A model generated the notes under the pieces. That model did no database searches, was not told the origin of the DNA, and worked only from the letters and a program-made list of their open reading frames with translations. A DNA stretch of 5,209 bases from Saprospiraceae bacterium (GTDB taxonomy: Bacteria > Bacteroidota > Bacteroidia > Chitinophagales > Saprospiraceae), in contig JALZVN010000120.1 in NCBI GenBank assembly GCA_023299965.1, forward strand, positions 1 to 5,209, written 5' to 3'. The position numbers were made by a program, and so were the translations under genes. How positions within the stretch are numbered: the first letter of the stretch is position 1; each line of letters opens with the position of its first letter. Of this stretch, positions 1-5,181 are shown piece by piece.

Positions 1-788
1 AGTTCTTGTAGGAGTTTCGCTATGCCCTTCCCCTTCTTGCCACTTCCCCACAGATAAACGGGTAAGCCCTCTTCGTATTCTAGTTCTGCAAAATAGGCTA
101 CCTTGATGCTCAAGAATCTATTGTCCGCATAGTTATCATCTGTCCTACTGCTCCGCTCTGGGTAATCACGCCAATGATGCAAAACGTCATTGACTGTTTG
201 AATCCTTAGTCCAAACTTATGCATGCGAAAGCATAGATCATAATCCTCTGGATATACATCTGATGTAAAAGCCCCAATCTTGTCCAATGCAGATCGATGC
301 ATCAGCCAGCAAGGTGAAGGAATAACGCACTCTTTATAAACATCCCTAAAGGGATCTTCGTTGAGTAAATTGGTATTCATCCATTCTGCATATTTTTTAT
401 AGCCATCTCCAATACCTGTTGCAGAAAAATAAGACACCAATCCTGTCGCTAGGCTATTATCATCTTTGACGAAATTCAAAAGAGATTCAATTTTCTGAGG
501 AGACATGATGTCATCTGCATCCATACGAGTGATGTACTCCCCTTTTGCATGGGAATATGCTAGGCGCAAGGCAGAAATAATACCTTGTCCACCATTGTTA
601 TGGATATGAATTCGTTTATCGAGAGAAGCATAACGCTCTAGATGCTTCAACGTCTTGTCAGTGGAATGATCATTAACCACTATGAGCTCCCACGCTCGGT
701 GAGATTGATCTATAATAGACTGGATACAGTCGTCGATATATAATGCTGCGTCTTTGGCGGGCATCAATATACTGACAAGTTTACTCAT
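1..788 (-). CDS. Family 2 glycosyltransferase, C-terminus cut by window edge
   Basis: Transfers a sugar from a nucleotide-activated donor, probably in surface polysaccharide or glycoconjugate synthesis on the cytoplasmic face of the inner membrane; donor and acceptor cannot be read from the sequence. The reverse complement of 1-788 is open for 262 codons and runs off the window. GT-A fold landmarks appear in order: the N-terminal strand SILMPAKDA (residues 6-14), the nucleotide-binding VVNDHSTD (37-44), the metal-binding DADD in RMDADD (88-93), and an acidic PEDYDLCFR segment (180-188) typical of the catalytic-base region. After the GT-A domain, about residues 243-255 read PVYLWGSGKKGKG, a glycine-rich turn resembling a Rossmann-type nucleotide-binding start, so a second C-terminal domain may begin here. 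The ATG at 788 is chosen because the family strand starts a few residues later; AAAGAGAT precedes it. No signal peptide or membrane segment is seen. The family is clear; the specificity is unknown. Confidence 0.93.
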   Translation of the reverse strand, partial: MSKLVSILMPAKDAALYIDDCIQSIIDQSHRAWELIVVNDHSTDKTLKHLERYASLDKRIHIHNNGGQGIISALRLAYSHAKGEYITRMDADDIMSPQKIESLLNFVKDDNSLATGLVSYFSATGIGDGYKKYAEWMNTNLLNEDPFRDVYKECVIPSPCWLMHRSALDKIGAFTSDVYPEDYDLCFRMHKFGLRIQTVNDVLHHWRDYPERSSRTDDNYADNRFLSIKVAYFAELEYEEGLPVYLWGSGKKGKGIAKLLQE

Positions 789-804
789 ATCTCTTTCATA
801 GAAG

Positions 805-912
805 TTTTTGCGTCAGGGATAGTAGGGGATCCCGACTTTTCGTCGGGATGTGCGTAGCACGGACACCCCCGCATAGCCCGCCTCGATTTTTCATCGAGGG
901 ACGCCCAAAAAA
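805..912 (-). repeat. REP/MITE-like palindromic intergenic element with two hairpins
   Basis: A compact structured block fills most of the gap between the 60-residue gene and the glycosyltransferase. It contains two perfect hairpins: an 8-bp stem at 829-836/842-849 (ATCCCGAC/GTCGGGAT) and a 7-bp stem at 881-887/893-899 (CCTCGAT/ATCGAGG). Both have the same loop, TTTTC, in plus-strand reading. The ends are also inverted: TTTTTGCGTC at 805-814 faces GACGCCCAAAAAA at 900-912, with a two-base bulge. The GC-rich core between the hairpins differs from the AT-rich surroundings. No reading frame spans it, and no T-run follows either stem in the minus direction, so it is not a simple terminator. From memory, similar blocks recur between genes in flavobacterial genomes. 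The minus orientation is set by the T-run/GGGCGTC end lying just after the 60-residue gene. The structure is certain; membership of a repeat family is inferred. Confidence 0.7.
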
Positions 913-958
913 TAAAAGTAAGAAAAGAAAAGCGTATAAAAGAAGTAAGGATAGGTCC

Positions 959-1141
959 TTATACTAAATCTTCATTCTTGACAGTGCCCTGGTCCGGATT
1001 TAGCTTATCATTCGCTTGGTTGTACTGATCTTGAGAATACTGTTCTGCTTGCTTCTGAGCATTTCGATTTTTGATAAACTTCGATACTGCTCTGAATATC
1101 ATCGGAGCGAACATCATCAGCAATCGTGGTAGTCCACGCAT
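959..1141 (-). CDS. Small hypothetical protein, 60 residues, with hydrophobic N-terminus
   Basis: I do not recognise a named family. The protein starts with a hydrophobic, methionine-rich stretch (about residues 3-18, LPRLLMMFAPMIFRAV), followed by a basic patch (KFIKNRNAQK, 22-31), then a polar tail rich in Gln, Asn and Asp ending in acidic residues. This could be a short membrane-associated protein with its charged tail in the cytoplasm, but the hydrophobic stretch is short and may instead be an amphipathic helix. The ATG at 1141 is the only reasonable start: an in-frame TAA lies a short way upstream with no other ATG between. No Shine-Dalgarno sequence sits next to it (ATCAAACCTT precedes the ATG), as is usual in this phylum. 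It has its own upstream region, diverging from the hydrolase gene, and the same strand as the glycosyltransferase 170 bases downstream. The ordered composition and convincing upstream region support a real gene, but a chance frame is not excluded. Confidence 0.6.
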   Translation of the reverse strand: MRGLPRLLMMFAPMIFRAVSKFIKNRNAQKQAEQYSQDQYNQANDKLNPDQGTVKNEDLV

Positions 1142-1213
1142 AAGGTTTGATTTATATATGATGCAGTCATAAAATTAAGCCTGCATTAATAAGACTCGAT
1201 ATATTGCAATACG

Positions 1214-1241
1214 TCACCTCCTCATATTTATTGCAAAAATA
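1214..1241 (-). promoter_or_regulatory. Candidate minus-strand promoter -7 box and full Shine-Dalgarno-like sequence
   Basis: On the minus strand, 1241-1234 read TATTTTTG, which fits the Bacteroidetes -7 consensus TAnnTTTG, but no TTG lies at the usual 17-23 nt upstream, so the promoter is only a candidate. A short distance downstream, 1222-1214 read AGGAGGTGA, a nine-base complement to the usual 3' end of bacterial 16S rRNA. It is about 75 bases from the ATG of the 60-residue gene, so it does not serve that start. The nearest start-like codon is a TTG seven bases after AGGAGG, opening a seven-codon frame. A 6-bp inverted repeat (ATGCAG at 1161-1166, CTGCAT at 1181-1186) lies further along the putative leader. 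Confidence 0.35.
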
Positions 1242-1262
1242 TATACAAGGCACCTATCTTTG
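1231..1262 (+). promoter_or_regulatory. Bacteroidetes-type promoter for the SGNH hydrolase gene
   Basis: TTG at 1231-1233 and TATCTTTG at 1255-1262 are separated by 21 nt. This matches the known Bacteroidetes promoter form (a -33 TTG and a -7 TAnnTTTG, spacing about 17-23 nt in Flavobacterium). Transcription would start near 1268-1270, giving a leader of roughly 30 nt before the ATG at 1300, with no Shine-Dalgarno site. The -33 element overlaps the second of two identical 8-mers TATTGCAA (1202-1209 and 1229-1236), whose TTGCAA core is its own reverse complement; a regulator bound there could affect both divergent directions. The operator role is inference. Confidence 0.7.
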
Positions 1263-1299
1263 TAGTGACCAATAAAATAATATCCGGTCAGAATAGCAT

Positions 1300-2085
1300 A
1301 TGAATCAACTAAAATACTACTTACGCCTAGCTATAGCGGCTCCGTTTATGCCATTGCTCCATAAAAAGGTAGATCGAATCATGAAAGACATGCCTGACCT
1401 GCCTGCTCCTGAAGACATTAGGAAACAAGTGAACAATGCCCAGGTGCATGTCTTAAGTGTAGGAGAAAGCTCTATCGCTAGTATTGGTGTCGATACACAA
1501 GAGAACGGCTTGACTGGGTTCTTGGCGCAGCAGATTGAAGCACATCACAAGGTACCTGTCTCGTATGAGGTAATCGCCAAAAGTGGCTATACCGCAGCCA
1601 TGGTTCATGATGAATTGCTGCCGACTATTCAATCTAAAGCCGCAGATATCATCATGATTGGCTTAGGTGCTAATGACACTTTCAAACTCAGCAAGCCAAG
1701 TAAATGGAGGAGTGACTTGACTAACATTCTAGATTTCCTAACAAAGCGATTTAACGATACACCAATCGTCTTTATCAACATGCCTCCTACCACTGAATTT
1801 CCAGTGTTTGACAAAATGCTCAAGTACTTTGTTAGCAAACAGATGCTCATACTGAGGAGTGAATTGCAAAAACTAATTCCATCATATCCTCATGCCTACT
1901 ATATTCCACATAAGCTAACAGCTGAGCGTCTCATCAAAAAATACAACATAAAAGGAAAACAAATCCCAGACTTCTATAGTGACGGAGTTCACCCTTCCAA
2001 ACTTACTTACAATATGTGGGCTCGTGAAATTTTTGAATTCATACAGCAAAATGTCACTCTACAAATTAGCAACTCTAAAGTTTGA
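1300..2085 (+). CDS. SGNH/GDSL-family hydrolase
   Basis: Predicted serine esterase, lipase or acyl hydrolase of the SGNH fold, 261 residues; the substrate is unknown. All four SGNH blocks can be read: block I VLSVGESSI (residues 51-59) with nucleophile Ser57; block II glycine Gly96 in AKSGYTA; block III GAND (123-126) with Asn125; and block V SDGVHPS (227-233) with Asp228 and His231. Block I has Glu in place of the usual Asp of GDS (GES), seen in a subgroup of the family and not expected to abolish activity, because the serine is kept. Residues 8-20 (LRLAIAAPFMPLL) are hydrophobic but lack a cleavage site, so a cytoplasmic or membrane-associated enzyme is more likely than a secreted one. The ATG at 1300 follows a good Bacteroidetes promoter. 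The next gene begins 124 bases downstream on the same strand; no terminator is obvious between them, so read-through is possible. The family is sure, the role is not. Confidence 0.92.
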   Translation: MNQLKYYLRLAIAAPFMPLLHKKVDRIMKDMPDLPAPEDIRKQVNNAQVHVLSVGESSIASIGVDTQENGLTGFLAQQIEAHHKVPVSYEVIAKSGYTAAMVHDELLPTIQSKAADIIMIGLGANDTFKLSKPSKWRSDLTNILDFLTKRFNDTPIVFINMPPTTEFPVFDKMLKYFVSKQMLILRSELQKLIPSYPHAYYIPHKLTAERLIKKYNIKGKQIPDFYSDGVHPSKLTYNMWAREIFEFIQQNVTLQISNSKV

Positions 2086-2209
2086 ACAGCTTCGTATAGA
2101 AAAATTCCTTTAAAAGAGTCCATTTAGAAAATTTATTTCGGTCATCTAACAACCAAGTCGGCCATTGACTTGTATTGGTAACATAATTAATGAAACCAAC
2201 TTTAACAAG

Positions 2210-3760
2210 ATGACAAAATTTATCACACTATTTGCTTTTACCCTATTGAGCTTTACCATTACTGCGCAGCAGTCTACTAAGTTTTTTGCAGATGTAGACG
2301 CCTTTTTATCTCAACACGTTGTAGACGGAAAAGTAGATTATGCAGCCGTAAAGCAAGATCCTAGACTGACTCGTTTTGTGCAGGACATAGCACAATTTGA
2401 TTATACCAAACTAGGAAGAAAAGAACAAAAAGCCTACTTAATAAATGTCTATAATCTATTGGTCATTGATAAGATTGTGGAGGCGTATCCAATCGCTTCA
2501 GTGCAAGAATCGGGCACATTCTTTACTCGCGAAACCATAACAGTGGCGGGTGTAAAGACAAGCCTAACTGAATTTGAAAAAGAACAAATCCTTAAGCCAT
2601 TTGGAGATGGCCGTTTGCACTTTGTACTGGTGTGTGGTGCTATAGGATGCCCTCCTATAACCAACTTTGCTTATACCCCAGAAAATTTGAACGCTAAACT
2701 GGATGCCCAAACAAAAAAGGCACTGAATGATCCTAGCTTTATTAGCGTTGAAGGTAATCAAATAAACATCAGTAAAATTTTTGAATGGTACTCAACTGAC
2801 TTTGGTGTAAATAAAACAGCTCGCGTAAATTTTATCAATAAATATAGAACTAAAAGAATCTCATCTAGCGCGAAATTTAGATACCTAGATTATGACTGGT
2901 CTATTAACGATACTGCTGCAGCTGCAAATATCAATGTAGACGGCAATAAAGCCGCGAACAGTGCTAGATATGTGACCTCATCTACGATCCCAAAAGGTAC
3001 GGTAGAATTGAGATTATTCAACAACTTATTTACACAACGATTTGAAGATGGGGAAACGACTAGTGCAAATAGAGGCAATTTCTTTACTACTACTGTTTCA
3101 GGTCTTTATGGTGTGAATAAAAGATTCAATGCTGGTATTGAATTCAAATATCGTAGAGTAAGTAATTCTACTTTTCCAAGTTCTGTATTCACTGTTTTTG
3201 GAAACGATGATGATCCAGATGTATTTAATACTAGAGCAAGAATTACAGGTATCGGACCCAAAATCAGATGGGCTCCCACCGCTGCCTTGCCTAATTTCTC
3301 CATTCAAAGTACCTTGCAATTTCCTGTTGGAGATGAGCTTCAAGGAAATTTTGATGAAAACCTTCCATTTATTGATTGGCAAGGCGCTGTTTGGAACACA
3401 CAGTTTTTCAATGATATTTCTATCGGGACAAGATTTTCATTTTTCACTGAAATAGATTTATTTTTTGAAGATCTTGGAAGTGAAGAGGAAGGTCGAACAA
3501 ATCGATTTTCAACCCCTGCAACCATTATTTTCTCTTACTTTCCTAATCCTAATACGACAATTTATACGATTGGTAATTATGCACCAATCTTTACAGAAGA
3601 TTTTGATTACTTTTACCAATACGGTCTAGGTTTTAAATACCAATTTAGTAGATCTTTTGAGTTGGAGTTGATTGTCACAGATTTCACAACCAAATTTACA
3701 GCGGATAACGACGGTCAAGCAGCGACTTTCAACTTTGGACTCAGGTATAATATTCAATAA
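2210..3760 (+). CDS. Secreted DUF547 protein fused to C-terminal outer-membrane beta-barrel
   Basis: The 516-residue protein starts with a signal peptide (residues 1-19, cleavage likely after TITA before QQ). Residues about 25-213 are a DUF547 domain: GKVDYAAV (40-47), KAYLINVYNLLVID (74-87), the HFVLVCGAIGCPP signature (137-149) with His137, Cys142 and Cys147, and the closing DYDWSIND (227-234) where stand-alone DUF547 proteins usually end. After a short linker rich in Ala and Asn (235-250), about 265 residues of alternating aromatic/polar strands and Gly/Asn/Asp turns form a probable beta-barrel (for example VELRLFNNLFTQRF, FNAGIEFKYRR, FSFFTEIDLFFEDLG, and the last strand FNFGLRYNIQ). The function of DUF547 is not established. 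The ATG at 2210 is chosen over an in-frame TTG at 2165 because it puts the signal peptide at the very N-terminus; no Shine-Dalgarno site is present. No frameshift is needed across the junction. The Omp85-like gene follows 12 bases later. Domain identity is firm, the barrel likely, the job unknown. Confidence 0.88.
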   Translation: MTKFITLFAFTLLSFTITAQQSTKFFADVDAFLSQHVVDGKVDYAAVKQDPRLTRFVQDIAQFDYTKLGRKEQKAYLINVYNLLVIDKIVEAYPIASVQESGTFFTRETITVAGVKTSLTEFEKEQILKPFGDGRLHFVLVCGAIGCPPITNFAYTPENLNAKLDAQTKKALNDPSFISVEGNQINISKIFEWYSTDFGVNKTARVNFINKYRTKRISSSAKFRYLDYDWSINDTAAAANINVDGNKAANSARYVTSSTIPKGTVELRLFNNLFTQRFEDGETTSANRGNFFTTTVSGLYGVNKRFNAGIEFKYRRVSNSTFPSSVFTVFGNDDDPDVFNTRARITGIGPKIRWAPTAALPNFSIQSTLQFPVGDELQGNFDENLPFIDWQGAVWNTQFFNDISIGTRFSFFTEIDLFFEDLGSEEEGRTNRFSTPATIIFSYFPNPNTTIYTIGNYAPIFTEDFDYFYQYGLGFKYQFSRSFELELIVTDFTTKFTADNDGQAATFNFGLRYNIQ

Positions 3761-3772
3761 ACATTTAGCTTT

Positions 3773-5044
3773 TTGCGCTTAGTATTTTTCATCTGTATTT
3801 TCTTTCTTGCACTTTGCCATCAGAGTATAGCACAAGATGATGAGTCTATGGTCCACAGTATTGAGTTTACTGGAGAGCATAAACTGAATATAGACTTTCT
3901 TCGCAATAGAATTATTACAAAAAATAGGCAGACTACTAATTGGGAAAAGCTTCAAACCGATAAGCAAAGACTGATTAGGCTCACTGGTGTACAGAATGCT
4001 GAAATAAAAATAGATACTCTATCTGACAAGTCCTTGGACATAGTCTATGATCTCACAAGCCAAAGGACGATATTGCCACAATTTGGCTTAGGTCTTATTG
4101 AGGAAAATTTTTGGTGGCAAGTAGGTGGAGCGGAATTCAATCTATTTAATAAAAATCAAACCCTATTGGGATTCTATCAATCTCAGGATGGTGAACCCAA
4201 TGGAAAGCTGTTTTACAACAATCCTAACTTTCGCGGCAGTATTTGGGGTTTCAGTATTGATGCATTTTATAATTCTTCTATAGAGCCGCTCTTTTTTGAA
4301 AGTGGGGCTGCTAATTATGAGTACAACCTGCTCGGAGTGGGTCTTGGCGGTACGGTAAATCTAGGGTTCTTAGATAGACTAAATTACACCCTGACTGTCT
4401 TCAATGAAGAATTTATTAGAGATCCTGAGGCGCAACAAGGCTTGGAGGGACCAGCGACACTCAATCAACTAAAAATACTCAATAGCGTAGGATATGTCCA
4501 TGACAAAGTGAAATATGATTTCTTTTATAGAAAAGGGTCTCAACATCAACTTTTGCTCCAATCTGTAATCACACTTGAAGATGATACCCAGTTCCTTAGT
4601 GCTGGTTACGAAACAAGACACTATTGGAGACCAACTGACAAGACCAACGTGGCTGCACAGTTAAAAATGGCTATTGGCACCAATAATGACTCTCCCTTTG
4701 CCCCATTTGTACTAGATAGCAACTTCAATCTAAGAGGCGTAGGCAATCGTGTAGATAGAGCTACTGCCCAAGTAGTAATCAATCTGGAAATAAGGCATAC
4801 CGTGCTAGACTACAAAAACGTAGCTGTTCAAATGGTAGTCTTTTCCGATTCTGGCTCATGGAGGACACCGGGCGCCGACTTGAGCATTTTGACCAAATCA
4901 AATAACTTTCGTTCATTTGTTGGTGGCGGCACAAGACTTATATTCACCAAGGTATTTGACTCCATAGTTCGTTTAGACTACGGGTTTGATGTGTTTAACA
5001 GTGAGATACAAGGTCTCGTACTCGGGTTCGGTCAATTTTTCTAG
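3773..5044 (+). CDS. Omp85/BamA-TamA-like outer-membrane protein with about one POTRA domain
   Basis: Omp85-superfamily proteins insert or move proteins, and in some branches possibly lipids, at the outer membrane; which applies here is unknown. The signal peptide is residues 1-21 (RLVFFICIFFLALCHQSIAQ). Residues about 26-97 fit one POTRA domain (VHSIEFTGEHKL, a helical stretch FLRNRIITK to KQRLIRLTGV, then AEIKID and LDIVYDL strands). The rest is barrel: NLRG at 319-322 matches the conserved (V/L)RG loop-6 motif, NLEIRH (337-342) matches the strand that follows it, and the protein ends in phenylalanine (LVLGFGQFF) like an outer-membrane beta-signal. At 423 residues it is much shorter than BamA (five POTRAs), nearer to two-partner or accessory Omp85 proteins. 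The start is odd: the only start-like codon between the preceding in-frame TAA (3758-3760) and the signal peptide is TTG at 3773; the first ATG is after the signal peptide (Met26). Tight spacing implies co-transcription with the DUF547/barrel gene. Confidence 0.87.
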   Translation: MRLVFFICIFFLALCHQSIAQDDESMVHSIEFTGEHKLNIDFLRNRIITKNRQTTNWEKLQTDKQRLIRLTGVQNAEIKIDTLSDKSLDIVYDLTSQRTILPQFGLGLIEENFWWQVGGAEFNLFNKNQTLLGFYQSQDGEPNGKLFYNNPNFRGSIWGFSIDAFYNSSIEPLFFESGAANYEYNLLGVGLGGTVNLGFLDRLNYTLTVFNEEFIRDPEAQQGLEGPATLNQLKILNSVGYVHDKVKYDFFYRKGSQHQLLLQSVITLEDDTQFLSAGYETRHYWRPTDKTNVAAQLKMAIGTNNDSPFAPFVLDSNFNLRGVGNRVDRATAQVVINLEIRHTVLDYKNVAVQMVVFSDSGSWRTPGADLSILTKSNNFRSFVGGGTRLIFTKVFDSIVRLDYGFDVFNSEIQGLVLGFGQFF

Positions 5045-5059
5045 GATAGATCTTTATTG

Positions 5060-5160
5060 TTTTTTTTTGGGGTCATCCCTGTGACGCTTCATACCCATAC
5101 TCCTATAGTCGTATGGGTATTTTGGTCAAGGGTCGTGTCATCCGCTATACGATCTATGGA
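5060..5160 (+). repeat. Possible degenerate second copy of the intergenic repeat element
   Basis: Starting 15 bases after the Omp85 stop codon, the sequence has nine T (5060-5068), GGGG, a small GTCA/TGAC pair, a strong hairpin (5091-5120), and then GGTCGTGTCATCCGCTATAC (5131-5150). This order (T-run, G-run, hairpin, a GC-rich segment of the CGGGCTATGCGG type) resembles the 805-912 element read on its minus strand, and in both cases the element follows the 3' end of a gene in the same orientation. Base-level identity is low, so the relation is a suggestion from shared architecture. Confidence 0.3.
5091..5123 (+). terminator. Terminator-like hairpin downstream of the Omp85 gene
   Basis: ATACCCATAC at 5091-5100 and GTATGGGTAT at 5111-5120 form a perfect 10-bp stem around a 10-base loop, 46 bases after the stop codon at 5044. 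TTT follows directly, giving only a short T-tract before GG, so it is a weak factor-independent terminator at best. It may instead be the structural core of the surrounding repeat-like region. Placement after the last gene of the plus-strand unit supports a 3'-end role such as transcript protection. Confidence 0.45.
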
Positions 5161-5181
5161 TTTTCCTGTGCAATTTGCATA

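Noticed and set aside
829..899. The two hairpins as intrinsic terminators for the 60-residue gene
   Set aside because: On the minus strand neither stem is followed by a T-run; the T-run lies before the hairpins.
1629..1850. Minus-strand 73-residue open frame opposite the SGNH gene
   Set aside because: It is antisense to a gene with all catalytic motifs, and its composition looks like a shadow of that gene.
2165..2193. Sigma-70-like promoter TTGACT, 17 nt, TAATGA upstream of the DUF547-barrel gene
   Set aside because: Bacteroidetes use a different consensus (TTG and TAnnTTTG), and no matching -7 box is found in the 124-base gap; the match to the E. coli form is probably chance.
2165..2209. 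Longer DUF547-barrel gene starting at TTG 2165
   Set aside because: It would place 15 polar residues before the signal peptide; ATG at 2210 gives a standard N-terminal signal peptide.
3198..3455. Plus-strand 85-residue open frame inside the DUF547-barrel gene
   Set aside because: It lies fully inside a well-supported coding region in another frame and shows no family features.
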